Source: Floccularia luteovirens (Eukaryota; Basidiomycota; Agaricomycetes; Agaricales; Squamanitaceae). Taken from it: a stretch of 64,000 nucleotides of DNA. The translations under genes and the position numbers were made by a program. The notes below the pieces were generated by a model, which was given only the letters and a program-made list of their open reading frames with translations, was not told the origin of the DNA and ran no database searches. Location of the stretch: positions 558,001-622,000 of the forward strand of contig VSJF01000002.1 of the NCBI GenBank assembly GCA_009739215.1, given 5' to 3'. This document shows positions 21,799-33,807 of the stretch, piece by piece; the first letter of the stretch is position 1; every line of letters begins with the position of its first letter.

Positions 21799-23400
21799 AT
21801 GTCGGAGAGCAGCCTTCCCAGAAATGTCAATCAGACAGATCCCGCCGGCGAAGCTCACATCTTATATTCACTTCCAACTCCTTCACCACTCTGTTACACC
21901 AACAGCGCACCTGCGAGGGATGTCGAGGTCCAACAGGTCCTTGCCAACATTGCAGCAGCAGAGGCGGCGCTAAACCTCCTTCCGAAAACCCCCAAACAGC
22001 ATCCAACCCCATGCGAAAGTGGCGCAGTACGTCAACAAATCGAGTCATACATCACTTCTCACAAAAAAGTCTTCTCCTCTGTCCGCCGTTTGCCCGCGGA
22101 CGTTCTTCGAGAAATATTCTCATATTTTGCTCAGCCTCTTAACCTCCACCGAAATGACGCCTACCCGTGGCGGCTTGGTCAGATTTCCAGTGATTGGAGA
22201 AGCGCCGCTTTTTCTGTCGGAGCCCTTTGGTCTAATTTTCATATCCCAAAACACAAAGAGGAGTCGCATAATCTAGGGCACAAGCTAGGATTGCTATTGT
22301 CAAGAGGCGCCGAACACCCATTATCCTTTCAAGTTGACGGGGACCTTTGCGATATATCATCTGTCATGGACGTTTTATTCCAGTATACCAGGTTCTGGGG
22401 TAAAGCCGAATTCCGGCAGCTAAAGAATCCGTCTACCTTTGGGTCATGGGACTCTCAAAGTGACTTCTCTCGTCTTGAAAGTCTATCATTCGCTTCTTGT
22501 ATTATTCCACAAAATCGGAAGGACGTATTCCAGAAAGCTCCGCGGTTAACTTCACTACGATTCGAACACATGAAGGATCCGCAGGACCAGCTATCATTAC
22601 CCTGGAACCAGATCACAAACCTGGGGTTGAACATGACCTCATCTAGCCTGAATACGGGATCACTCAACCTCCTCACACTTGTTCCACATCTAGTGGAGCT
22701 TGATATATCCATCAGTGAAAAGGGTCTATCAAGTATTGATGCGTTTCTCCCAGCCCTGCGTACATTGAAATGCACAGGGACAGGGCCGAACCTTATCAGA
22801 ATCCTTGATTCTCTGACAACCCCATCTTTGACCAACCTTCAGATGTGCTTGATAGGGACGTATTACGTGCAGGAAATGCGGGAGGCGGCAGACAACTTCT
22901 TCAAACGATCATCATGCAGCATCACGCAGCTTTCTATTTCGGATCATGCGAATATCCTGGCGAGTCACCTTGTGGAAATGTCACCCAACTTGATATCCGT
23001 CAATATCCTTGCAGGGCGCTATTACCCATTAATGGCAATCTGTCCGCTTCTGACAGTTAAAAACAATGAATTGCGTACTCCACCATTCCCGGATCTTGAA
23101 GAGTTATCTATCGGTTTCATATCTTCCACCTATTCCGAACACATTCTGGAGTTGGTTGAGATGGAAAAGGCGTTGATTGACTCGCGCACGATGTTGATTG
23201 AAAAGAGAAATGTTTTATTCGCCGGCAAACCAGACCCATATGGTTGCCCATATAGTCAGGCGGCGAAACTACATAAAGTGAACTTACACTTTGATTTGGA
23301 GATCTCAGATTACGAAGATCCCCAAATCGTCAAGGCACTTGAAAGTCTCCAATCCGAATTCCCATTTGTTCATGTGACAGTTGATCGTTTCGACGATTAG
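21799..23400 (+). CDS. F-box protein
   Basis: A single-exon frame of 533 aa. It has the common agaric arrangement: a Pro/Ser-rich start, an N-terminal helix (EVQQVLANIAAAEAALNLL), the connector QQIESYITSHKKVFSSVRRL, then the F-box LPADVLREIFSYF with IGQISSDWRSAAFSVGALWS-like text (about residues 97-145; QISSDWR and ALWS are visible). Downstream are leucine-rich stretches (LSLPWNQITNLGL, LVELDISI, LEELSIGF) forming a probable LRR solenoid. The expected role is substrate choice for an SCF ubiquitin ligase. No introns. Similar in design to, but clearly diverged from, the F-box genes at 8048 and 34530. Confidence 0.85.
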   Translation: MSESSLPRNVNQTDPAGEAHILYSLPTPSPLCYTNSAPARDVEVQQVLANIAAAEAALNLLPKTPKQHPTPCESGAVRQQIESYITSHKKVFSSVRRLPADVLREIFSYFAQPLNLHRNDAYPWRLGQISSDWRSAAFSVGALWSNFHIPKHKEESHNLGHKLGLLLSRGAEHPLSFQVDGDLCDISSVMDVLFQYTRFWGKAEFRQLKNPSTFGSWDSQSDFSRLESLSFASCIIPQNRKDVFQKAPRLTSLRFEHMKDPQDQLSLPWNQITNLGLNMTSSSLNTGSLNLLTLVPHLVELDISISEKGLSSIDAFLPALRTLKCTGTGPNLIRILDSLTTPSLTNLQMCLIGTYYVQEMREAADNFFKRSSCSITQLSISDHANILASHLVEMSPNLISVNILAGRYYPLMAICPLLTVKNNELRTPPFPDLEELSIGFISSTYSEHILELVEMEKALIDSRTMLIEKRNVLFAGKPDPYGCPYSQAAKLHKVNLHFDLEISDYEDPQIVKALESLQSEFPFVHVTVDRFDD

Positions 23401-23757
23401 CTACTCGTGAATTTTGTTTCATGCACCGCGTATTCGTTTTCTTGCTAAGCCCTTTTTGATTATTCATTAGGCTTTTTTATTGTTTCGATCCTTGCTTAGA
23501 TCTGCAATGAACTCTACAATGAAACAGATCTCCAATGTAATCGTACCACCTATGTTTGTAGGAATCATAGTCAAACCAGTCTGTATTTTTATGTTCACGG
23601 ACATGTTTTGGATTCAGTCCTGTGCTAGTTTCCTTTCTGCCGAGATTAGGCCTTGCTCAGATCCTCTGTTTAGATATAATTTTTCCGAAGCAATATTAGT
23701 CCAAAGGAATACTTGATAGTCACAAGCGTACATAGCCGAAATTCCTGTTGAGTACTC
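23401..23757. other. short convergent intergenic region
   Basis: 3' flanks of the F-box gene and of the first dioxygenase copy. The part from about 23580 resembles 28230-28389, the 3' flank of the 28.4-kb copy, so the dioxygenase duplication includes its 3' flank. Confidence 0.5.
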
Positions 23758-26028
23758 CTAGTGATTTTCATCATATTCTCTCGCCTCATAACCTAATGCC
23801 GGACGGCCAGCCTTTTCAAGTGCTTTATTCACCTCATCTAAATGATCCATGAATTCTTCTCGGAAAACCCACTCCTTAGGATCTTGAACAGGAAGAATAA
23901 TTAATACAGAGTATCATGAACAAATCGACCACCTATACACTCACCTTGTAATTTGCCCGATCGTTTCATAGCATAGTCTGTGATTGTCATAGACACGCTG
24001 GTCTCAATCATAAACACTATCATTACCAAAATTGATTACCACAAAGAAGTACTGCCTTAGAAGAGGACTCACACAATCTTCCCTCATGAATAATCTCCGG
24101 CTTCAACTCTGCTTCTGACCCTGCTTTGAAAAATTCATAAGATACTGGAATATTTTTCGTGAGCTAGTCATTGAATTTGTGGTCATAATTTCTCACCGCC
24201 ATGTGGACAAAATCCGGTCTCATGACTAGCTCCTCCTGGTAACTGGGTGAATAGAAGGGCAATTGATTGACATAATGGCACAAACCTGGTTGGAACCCAC
24301 CAACACGTCCCCCGGATGATCCATATAACAAAGCCATAAATTCGCTACAGGTATTACGATGGTAATACTCAAAGAAGCTCTGAGTACGATAAACAATTAG
24401 AAATCAAATCACTCACAGGTAGCCTGAACGTGTTGGTTGCGACATCCCACCTCTTATGAACAATCAAGAAATCAGACAACGAAACGTTCGACTTTTTCGA
24501 TTTCGCGGTAAGAACACAGAATATAGAGGGATCAATATGGTCTTTGGATATGCTTCCAACATGAATGAACTTTTCCATATCGTACTTGTACGGGACAAAG
24601 CTATATATATTCGTAAGTGCTGGCAAATGTCACAAAGTAGTGTTCTTACTTTCCATGCCAAGCAACCACATCAAATGGAGTATGGTCTTGAATGCAGAGG
24701 TGCAGTTGTCCAGACATCCTAAAAGCTAGTCAATATCTGTATATACAGAAAGTCGAATATACTACTTGTAGACAACTACTAAACTTTAACATGCGGCTGT
24801 CTAGATATATCGAAACACTCACTATGCCACTTGGACTGATCGAGGTCAAATCTTGCAAGTGGGAATTCGAAATCCCGAGGGTTGGCTAAACCATGTGATC
24901 CTAGGGGGCCAAGCTCTGGAAGTTCAAAGTGAGATCCAAATATCTCTTGGATGTCTATAGGTTTCATCCCGTCGAAGTCAACATCTTGTATGTGTGAAAA
25001 AAAGAGTGAACTGACATCCACGGGAGGGTCCATCCGGAAGTACAACCTTGCTCGCCAATCAGTTAATGGGTGATTAGTTACATTGGAACAAATAGCTGAC
25101 TTTGAACTTGATCCCACGTTGTACTACACAAAGTTCTCCAGGCTTTACCATTAGCCTGGGTATTGCTTCAGCACTCACACCAAATGTCGAAGCTGGGGAC
25201 AACTACTCACATGCCAAATTCAGTTTGAATATCCAACCGGCCTTGTTGAGGAACAATTAACATATCGCCGTCACTGTTACAGAAAGCTTTTTTATCCATA
25301 GAAGTGTTAGCGAGGTACACGCTGATGGCGAGACCTTCTCGCAGCGTGGGATCACCATTCCCTGCAAGTGTTTTAATACCGGAAACGAAATCAACTTGCT
25401 CTGAATCGGATGGTATTTCGAATGGACTCCAAGAAAGTTGTGTTGGGCTGACATGAACTTTGGGATTGATTGGGAGGAAACAAGACTCGAGCTTTGGTGT
25501 CCATCAGCTGACAGGGTACAAACCATCGTCAAGATATGTATGCATATGAACGCACATCTGGGTTGTCTGGCAGCCTGGTGAATCCCTTATGTGCAACGGA
25601 TGGCTGAATACGGTAAACGAAGCTAAGAAAACAAAAATATCAGTGAAAGATAAAAGTTCTGCTACTGTTATAGATACGCACGCAGATAAATTCTGTGCAC
25701 GAGGAGAGATGAATGGTGATCCAGTTATCTATAATGTATCTTACAATCGAAATGAGAGCGTCAAGAAGTATCAACCTAGACTCACCCCTTCTGTATACAA
25801 GCCGAATTTGTTCTTTTGTGGCATATTTTGGCCATCAGGGAGTACATCGGGTCTAGAGCGGGTAGTCAGGAATGCAATGAACGATGATGAAACATAAACC
25901 TAATGTAATACAATGCCTCGGATGCGAACTTATTACCAAACCCCACTTGGTACTTGTATGGATCGTTCTCCTGAGGATTTGGTCGAGAAGGAGCCAGGAG
26001 CAGTTGCACCAGTTGACGCGCGAGGCAT
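23758..26028 (-). pseudogene. homogentisate 1,2-dioxygenase copy 1, frameshift in exon 1
   Basis: All 16 exons of the intact copy at 28390-30666 can be followed here, with usable GT-AG borders and the 10-nt microexon. Metal-site motifs are present: YYHRNTCSEF (His and Glu ligands) and FCPHG (second His). One lesion is visible: exon 1 has one extra base near 25965-25985 (the minus strand reads ACCAAATCCTCAGGAGAACG where copy 2 has ACAAAACACTCAGAGAACG). Translation from the ATG at 26028 therefore leaves frame before [12 protein letters not shown] and stops shortly after. An alternative upstream start in the correct frame has no ATG. The rest looks conserved, so the lesion is recent or the gene uses an unseen 5' exon. 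Stop at 23758-23760. Confidence 0.75.
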
Positions 26029-26652
26029 GTTGTTAAGTTTCGAGCGAGTCTAGCGAAAGGAGCTGTTTTATTATGTCCATATCTGTATGGAAGTCTCTCC
26101 AGGCTAGCCAATGAGTATTTTAGCCACCCGGCTAAAATGTTGATCAGAAATAGCCTGGGTACACCTCGATGATGCGTGGTAGTTGCCGGTCCATGTTTGT
26201 AGTTACTAGATGATGTGAGTGTTATTAACACCCCCGAAAACCATTAAATATCGCTGACTTGAACCATTGAATTAGTGAACCCCACTCTTGCGAACGGCTC
26301 AGGAGACAAATGTGTAGGGTGATATTTAGCTTTGTATGATTCAGATGGCTTAGGGATATCCCGGTACTAAATTTGCGTACAAAACTCCCAAATTTTATGT
26401 TTCATTTAATATTTTGATGCATGATACAGTAAAAGAACATTTTTGCTTTTTTAAACTCCCTCAGTCCAGTTTCCGTGATATTCCTGCAAGAACAAGTGAG
26501 ATTGGTGGTATGGTTACTCTGGATATTTGTTTCATGGTAAAGTTAATTGCAAGGATTGAAAAAAAGCCTACTTAATCAAAGAGAGACCACGAAAACGAAA
26601 ACATGGTGGATGTAACAAAATCATGAGTAGCTAATCGTCAAAACAATCAACT
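26029..26652. other. duplicated 5' flank of copy 1 and dioxygenase 3'-end remnant
   Basis: 26029-26350 resembles the 5' flank of the 28.4-kb copy (30667-31000), showing that the flank was duplicated with the gene. At 26455-26487 the text CTCCCTCAGTCCAGTTTCCG matches the 3' end of the third copy (around 31535-31560), a small remnant of another unit. No intact gene. Confidence 0.6.
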
Positions 26653-28215
26653 CTCCTCCCTGATGATCAAAATATACCACAGCAAAACAAATTTGGCTTG
26701 TACATGGAAGGGATGAGTCCTAAATTTATATTGTGACCTAATTCATTCCCGACAACGTTATAATCCATAGCTTACGACATCGCCATTCGTTTCTCCACGA
26801 GCTCAGAACTTACGTGCGTAAGTATCAGTCGCACAGAATCATTGCTCCTTCAACAGGTATTGAAATACCCTTATACTGCATCAGACCATCAGTCGTACAT
26901 AAAGGGTTCACCAACATGCCCGACGATTTTGACGTGCGTTTCATATGCAATCAGCCAATGAATCTGCTCTTAGTAAAAGCTATCAGATCTTGCTTCCTTC
27001 CCATCAACCCTAGGGTTCATGTCAACTTGCTTGACACCCATTCAAGTACCCCTCCCGACTCTGACAAAAAGGCCTTCGTCAATAGTGATGGTGATATGTT
27101 GATCATATATCAGCAGGGTCGATTAAACATTCAAACTGAAATGGGTAGGTGAGTACATCAACTTCTTAGATGATGGTTTTTTTATAACACACTTTTTTAG
27201 GCCAATGCTGAGGCCTGGAGAAATTTGTGTCATCCAGCGCGGAACCAAATTCAAAGTATGTGTTTGCTTCACTGTTGTAATTACCAGGCTGAACAATATG
27301 TAAGGGTGATCCTTCCCGAAGGACCCTTTCATGGGTGTAAGCTCTTTGTGCACTTGAGGGGTGCTTTCGATACTAAATTTATAGATGTAAATGAGATATT
27401 CACCTTCTACCCTGAGCTTCCAGACCTTGGTCCAATTTGTTCGTATAGTTTTGCGAAGACTCAATTTCATAAAAAGTTTCACGTTTAGAGTAGTAGGTGT
27501 GGTTTCAGTTGCTTTTCATCGTTCTTCGTCGGTTCCATTTCGTCTTTGATGTCGTTAGCATATTTTATGCTATGAGCAAGTAGTCCCGTTTTGTTGATTA
27601 TTGAGGAACAGGCTTACTTTTTTAGGAGATGACGGGATTGGTTTGGCGAGTCGTTTGCGACAACTCCTGTTTATGACATTACGGTTCTGTTTCGAAACTT
27701 GGAAATAACGAATACAGACACTGTAAAAAAAGTTGCTCAATGTCATGATTATTTTTCATGATGTCTGCGACCATTTTTCTCAGGAAGACTTCATTCAAAT
27801 TGATGAAGCATATCACTTGCGGACCAAATTTGAGATTCGAAAAAAGGCATGATCGCTATGACTTCCCTGGTACACATGTATTACTGCAACTTTTCTTGTA
27901 CTCATCACTCAGTACATTGATTACACATTTAACTCAACCTTTCTTAAAAGAAAGACGATAACGGGTTCATATTACTTATGCATTAGAATCCGTAATTGAG
28001 ACAGGCACACCTATAAAATGACTGAACATGGTATGGAACAGTCACGAAAGCTACACCGTAAGTCGTTGTTACTTATACTCCATGACTTGGAGGTTCTCGA
28101 CATTCATAATTTTACCAGAACATGATCCAAACATGTGGGGACTCAATTCATGGACAATCTGGATGAGGTCAATAAACACATCAAAGTACATGGTCGTCCA
28201 GAATTAGTCACTGAA
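26653..28215 (+). pseudogene. degenerate homogentisate dioxygenase, opposite strand
   Basis: Pieces of the dioxygenase in order on the plus strand: exon 2 (NKFGLYMEG), exon 3 ([11 protein letters not shown]), exon 4 (RIRPSVVHKGF), exon 5 with a large internal deletion (LPINPRVHVN joined to DSDKKAFVNSDGDML), exon 6 (RPGEICVIQRGTKFK), a broken exon 7, part of exon 8 (LPDLGPICSY), then non-homologous sequence, and remnants of exons 15 and 16 ending near 28215. Exon 1 and exons 9-14 are missing. The donor after exon 2 is ATGAGT instead of GTGAGT. It cannot make the enzyme. Its right part is the beginning of the inverted duplication whose other arm ends near 54884. Confidence 0.8.
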
Positions 28216-28389
28216 TGGGTTTCTGTAAACCAACTTCTAGTTTTATGTTCACGGACATGTTTGTGAATTTAGTCCTAGGCTATTTTCTTTCTGGTTGAGA
28301 TCAGGCCTTTAGATTCTCCGTTTACGTAGAATTGTTCCAAAACAATAATTGTCACAAGCTAACATAGTCAAAATTCCTGCCGAGCATTC

Positions 28390-30666
28390 CTAGTGATTTC
28401 CATCATATTCTCTCGCTTCATAGCCTAATGCCGGACGGCCAGCCTTTTCGAGTTCCTTATTGACCTCATCTAAATGGTCCATGAATTCTCCTCGGAAACC
28501 CGACGCATTAGGATCTTGAACAGGAAGAATTATCAGTACAGGGCACCGTGAATAAGTCGATCACCTATATACTCACCTTCTGCTTTGAGTAATCGTTTCA
28601 TAGCATAATCTGTGATTGTCAGAGACACACTGGTCTCAATCATAAACACTATTCGTTACAGATTGATTACCATAACGAAGCACCGCTTTAAAGAGGAAAG
28701 GGGACATACACAATAATCCCTTGTGAATAATCTGAGGCTTTAGCTCTGCCTCTGACCCCACTTTGAAAAATCCATAAGGTACTGGAATATCTTTCGTGAG
28801 TTTGTCATTGATTAGGTGGTCATAATTTCTCACCGCCATGTGGACAAAATCCGGACTCATGATTGGCACCTCCTGGTAACTGAGTAAGTAGGATGCAATT
28901 GATTGACATAATGGCACAAACCTGCATGGAACCCACCAACACGTCCCCCAGCCTCTCCAATTAACAAAGCTATAAATTCATTACAGGTATTACGATGGTA
29001 ATACTACCAAGAAGCTGTGAGTACGATAAACACAGAAACCAAATCACTCACAGGGGGCCTGAATGTGTTTGTCGCGACATCCCACCTCTCGTGAAAAACC
29101 AAGAAATCAGACAACGAAACATTCGGCTGTTTTGATTTAGCAGTAAGAACACAATATATAGAAGGGTCTATATGATCTTTGGATATGCTTCCGACGTCGA
29201 CGAACTTTTCCATATCATACTTGTATGGGACATAACTATATATTCATTATTCATGAGTGGTTGCACATCTAACAAATTAGTGTTCTTACTTTCCATGCCA
29301 AGCAACCACATCAAATGGAGTATGGTCTTGAATGCAGAGGTGTAGTTGCCCAGACATCCTAAAAGCTAGTCAATATCTGTATATACAGAAAGTCGAATAT
29401 ACTACTTGTAGACAACTACTAAACTTTAGCATGTGGCCGTCTGTGATAAATCAGACCACTTACTACGCCACGCAGATTGATCGAGGTCGAATCTTGCAAG
29501 TGGGAATTCGAAATCCCGAGGGTTGGCTAAACCATGTGATCCTAGGGGGCCAAGCTCTGGAAGTTCAAAGTGAGATCCAAATATCTCTTGGATGTCTATA
29601 GGTTTCATCCCGTCGAAGTCAACATCTTGTATGTGTGAAAAAAAAGAGTGAACTGACATCCACGGGATGGTCCATCCGGAAGTACAACCTTGCTCGCCAA
29701 TCAGTTAATGGGCGATAAGTTACATTGGAACAAATAGCTGACTTTGAACTTGATCCCACGTTGCACTACGCAAAGTTCTCCAGGCTTTACCATTAGCCTG
29801 GATGATGCTTTTAGCATTCACACCAAGCGTTGAAGCTAGGGATACCAAATATACTCACATCCCAAACTCAGTTTGAATATCCAACCGGCCTTGTTGAGGA
29901 ACAATTAACATATCACCGTCACTGTTACAGAAAGCTTTTTTATCCATAGAAGTGTTAGCGAGGTACATGCTGATGGCGAGGCCTTCTCGCAGTGTGGGAT
30001 CACCATTCCCTGCAAGTGTTTTGATACCAGAAACGAAATCAACTTGCTCTGAATCGGGCGGTATTTCGAATGTACCCCAAGAATGTTGTTTTGGGCTGAC
30101 ATGAACTTTGGGATTGATTGGAAGGAAACAAGACTCGAGCTTTGGTGTCATATCAGGGCACAAACCAGCATCCAAGGCGAATATGAACGCACATCTGGGT
30201 TGTCTGGCAGCCTAGTGAATCCTTTGTGTGCAACAGATGGTTGAATACGGTAAAGGAAACTGACAAAACCAAAACAATGTGTCAATGAAAGATAAGCGTG
30301 TGGTGCTGCCACACAATACGCACGCAGATAAACTCTGTGCACGGGGAGAGACGAATGGTGATCCAGTTATCTATAACGTATCTTACAGTCGGATTGACAG
30401 TATCAAGAAGTATCGACTTAAGCTCACCCCTTCCATATACAAGCCGAATTTGTTCTTCTGTGGCATATTTTGGCCATCAGGAAGTACATCAGGTCTGGAG
30501 TGGATAGTCAGAAATGTAATGAATGGTGAAACATAAAACCAATGTAATACAATGCCTCGGATGCGAACTTATTACCAAACCCCACTTGGTACTTATATGG
30601 ATCGTTCTCTGAGTGTTTTGTCGAGAAGGAGCCAGAAGCAGTTGCACCAGTTGACGCGCGGGGCAT
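28390..30666 (-). CDS. hmgA: homogentisate 1,2-dioxygenase copy 2, intact
   Basis: Sixteen exons close to 482 aa: 30551-30666, 30428-30494, 30324-30370, 30193-30259, 29859-30139, 29743-29797, 29658-29688, 29464-29595, 29406-29415, 29290-29358, 29052-29235, 28922-29003, 28834-28872, 28710-28781, 28577-28648, 28390-28514. The enzyme is a non-haem Fe(II) dioxygenase that opens the homogentisate ring to maleylacetoacetate in Phe/Tyr catabolism, in the cytosol. Seen: [103 protein letters not shown]. The iron ligands are at the expected spacing: His356 and Glu362 in [10 protein letters not shown], His392 in FCPHG. Exon 9 is only 10 nt and encodes the IVYK junction. It is about 35 residues longer than the human enzyme. 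This is the only copy in the window without a visible lesion. No other pathway gene lies nearby. Confidence 0.92.
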
Positions 30667-31194
30667 ATTGTTACGTTTCGAGGGGGTCTAGCGAGAGCCA
30701 TTTTATTATGTTCTTATCTGCACGGGAATTTTTTGGGGCTGACCAATGGATATTTCTAGCCATCGAGGATGATCAGAAATAGCATATATGTACCCCTTGA
30801 ACGTGGTGGTTGCCAGTCCATATTTATAGTTATCAGATGATGAGAGTATAACTGACATCGTTGAAAACGATCAAATAATTGCTGAGTTGAGTCAATGTCG
30901 ATGAATAGCGACGTGATATTTGGCTTTGTATGATTCAGATGGCTTAGCTATGTGAACAAATCTCCCGAGTTTGACATTCCATTCCTGCTGTCTTGGCATC
31001 TGGTATTACAGTGTATGATTTTTCGTGTTTGCTGCAAGGCATTTAATTACCCCATTAAGGTCGCGATTTCGGTGAGACCGGTGTAACGAGTGTCAGCTGT
31101 TTTCTCTAAAATTGTTATGATATGGAACTGAATTTATCAATTGTTCCATGCCGCTTTTGGTGATCGTTGCGTGTTGTGATCATTACGTATTTGA

Positions 31195-31500
31195 TCTATT
31201 TAACATTTTTTTGGGTGAGACTTTTCTTCTTTGTTTGTGATCCGGTTTAAAGAGGCCGTTTCTGCTGCTATTGTGAATCGGTTTGTCTCTTTCTTTTTTT
31301 AGCACTTCAAATGTTTTCACGTCGTCGTCATCTTTTTTTTTCTGAGCTCGCAGTACGAAGTGAGCGTGTTACCACTTTTCGAACTTTCTTTACTGTACTT
31401 AAAGTACAATTCAACTTGGCTCTCAAAATTGAACCAGTACGGTCAACCGTAGCGGGATATCCCGTACAGAAAATACGGCCTTACGATATCTCTTCATACA
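31195..31500. other. about 300-bp segment absent from the right arm
   Basis: Homology between the arms is continuous on both sides but breaks here: on the right, 50825-50865 passes directly across. The segment contains GTACTTAAAGTAC (a palindrome) and CGGGATATCCCG-type motifs. It is either an insertion in the left arm or a deletion in the right. No terminal repeat could be fixed. Confidence 0.4.
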
Positions 31501-31547
31501 TGCATGACACAGTAAAAAGAATGTCTTTGCTCCTAATCTCCCTCAGT

Positions 31548-33807
31548 TCAGTTCCCGTGATATCCTTTTGCCTCAGTGCCTAATTCTGGACGACCATGTG
31601 CCTTGAGGTGTTTATTGACCTCATCCAGATTGTCCATGAATCGAGCCTTCAAACCATTCCACATATTGGGGTCATGTTCTGGTGAAATTATGGATGTCGA
31701 GAGTCTCATTGAGTTACAAGTATAATAACTTACGGTGTAGCTTTCCCGACCGTTTCATAGCATAGTCAGTCATCGTCATAGGTCCGCCGGTCTCAATTAG
31801 GAATACTATTCCATAATCAGCCCTCATGTATCATGATTTTAATAAAGAAATTTTACGCAAAGCGCCCTCGCCAACAATTGATGGCTCTAATTCGCCGTCA
31901 GATGCCGAGTCAAAGACCTCGAAGGATACTGGAGCCACTTGTCAGCTTTAGCACTGAAAAACAATGACCAGAACACCGACCTCCATGTGGACAAAATTCA
32001 GTTGTATGAATCGCTCCACCTGAGAAAGAGATGGTTAGTGGGCTTGACTGTCGAAGTGAGGGAAATGGTGCATTACCGGGTTGGAAGTCATCGCTTCTCC
32101 CTCCATATTCACCAGTTACCAGTGCCATGAATTCAGGACAGCAGTTGCGGTGGTAATACTACCAAGGACATCAGTAATATGAACAGTTCATGAATACCTC
32201 CACTCACAGGTGGTCTAAATGTATTAGTTGCAACATCCCATCTCTTTCCTATAACCATGAAATCGAATAATGAAATATTTGCTTGCTTGGACCTTGCAGT
32301 AAGTACAGTAAAGATAGATGGGTCGACGTGGTCTTTAGATATGCTTCCAATATAGACGAACTTCTCCATATTGTACTTACATGGAGCGTAGCTATTCGCA
32401 ACATCATGTAAGTGCAAAATTTTGCAAGTAGAATATCATTACACTCACTTTCCATGCCAAGCAACTACATCAAATGGAGTATGTTCTTGAACGGAAAGGT
32501 GTAGTTGCCCGGAAATCCTGTGTTTGTTTAAATACCTCTATCAAAAGAAAGAAATTAGATGTTTCACCTGTATATTACTATTGCAGCGATTGAATAAATA
32601 AATCCTTCCGTAGGGCGATAAATCACTTACTATGCCACTCAGACTGGTCTAGATCGAAACTTGCTAGAGGATACTCAAAGTCTCGAGTGTTAGCCATACC
32701 ATGGGAACCAACTGGACCAAGGTCCGGAAGCTCAAAGTGGGAGCCAAATATCTCATTTACATCTATAAACGTTAGTACTGGCACCCTTGAACTAATGCAA
32801 AAAGCTTACATCCACGGGAGGGTCCATCAGGGAGGATAACCTTACATATTAATATTGCTCAGCGTGGCAATCACAACAGCGAAGCAAATCATACTTTGAA
32901 TTTGATTCCACGCTGGATGACACAAATTTCTCCGGGCCTCACCATTAGCCTAATAAAATGTGTCATAAAAAAACCATCATCAAAGAAGCTGATGTACTCA
33001 CTTGCCCATCTCAGTTTGAATGTCCAATCGACCCTGTTGAGGTACAATCAACATATCACCATCACTATTGACAAAGGCCTTTTTGTTCATGGAGGTGTTT
33101 GCGACATATACGCCAATTGTAGCCCCCTCTCGAAGAGCGGGATCTCCGGTGCCAGAAAGTGTCTTCAATCCATCGATGAAATCGACCTTTTCGGAGTCAG
33201 GAGGGATACTGAATGGGTTCCAAGTGAGCTGGGTTGGGCTGACATGAACCCTAGGGTTGATGGGAAGGAAGCAAGACTCGATCTGATAACTTTTATTAGG
33301 AACAGGTTCATTCGCTGATTGTGTATGAAACGCACGTCAGGATTGTCTGGCAGTCTGGTGAACCCTTTGTGTGCAACTGATGGTCTGATACGATATACAA
33401 AGCTAATGGACAAGATATTTTAATATCGGTTGACGGAGCTTTGGGTTTTGTGATTTATACTTACGTACGTAAGCTCTGAGCTCGTGGAGAAACAAAATGG
33501 AGATCCCGTAAGCTATGGATTATAACATTGTCAGGAATGAAGGAAGTCAAAATACACATTTCAGACTCACCCCTTCCATGTACAAGCCAAATTTGTTTTT
33601 CTGTGGCATATTCTGACCATCAGGGAGGACATCGGGTCTGTATCAAAATATTGAACTCTGAAGGCTTGAACATGGAATAGTATAGCCTCACAATGCCTCG
33701 GTTGCGAAGGAATTACCAAAACCTACTTGGTACTGGTATGGATCCTTCTCGTTAACTTTCGTCGAGAAGGAACCTGGGGCAGTTGCACCGGTTGCAGCGA
33801 GAGGCAT
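31548..33807 (-). CDS. homogentisate 1,2-dioxygenase copy 3, altered exon 3
   Basis: Same 16-exon plan as the intact copy, including a 10-nt microexon (TAATATACAG on the minus strand) and the ligand motifs YYHRNCCPEF and FCPHG. It ends AKGYHGN, with the stop at 31548-31550. It belongs to a second sequence subtype with the 36.4-kb copy (start [28 protein letters not shown]). Exon 3 has one extra T after CCATTT, so SPFVSPRAQ is read as SPFCFSTSS. If the donor GTACGT, four nt upstream of the usual one, is used, the exon becomes 44 nt and the frame re-enters correctly at FVYRIRPSV, giving a full-length protein with a scrambled 11-residue loop. That loop contains the conserved PR pair of the family, so activity is doubtful. 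Whether it is functional, impaired or a pseudogene cannot be told. Confidence 0.75.

Larger units (their letters stand above)
27096..31597. repeat. left arm of long inverted duplication
   Basis: This segment (pseudogene 3' part, intact dioxygenase, its 5' flank and the 3' end of the third copy) recurs in reverse orientation at 50734-54884. Genes, introns and flanks correspond through the whole length. The left arm carries about 300 bp near 31200-31500 that the right arm lacks. The arms are about 19 kb apart. Confidence 0.8.

Noticed and set aside
27480..27990. Non-homologous middle of the degenerate dioxygenase, considered as a transposon
   Set aside because: No terminal repeats or transposase-like text; it is present in both arms, so it only shows that the change predates the duplication.
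32896..33318. 140-codon plus-strand frame
   Set aside because: Antisense shadow of dioxygenase copy 3 exons 5 and 6.
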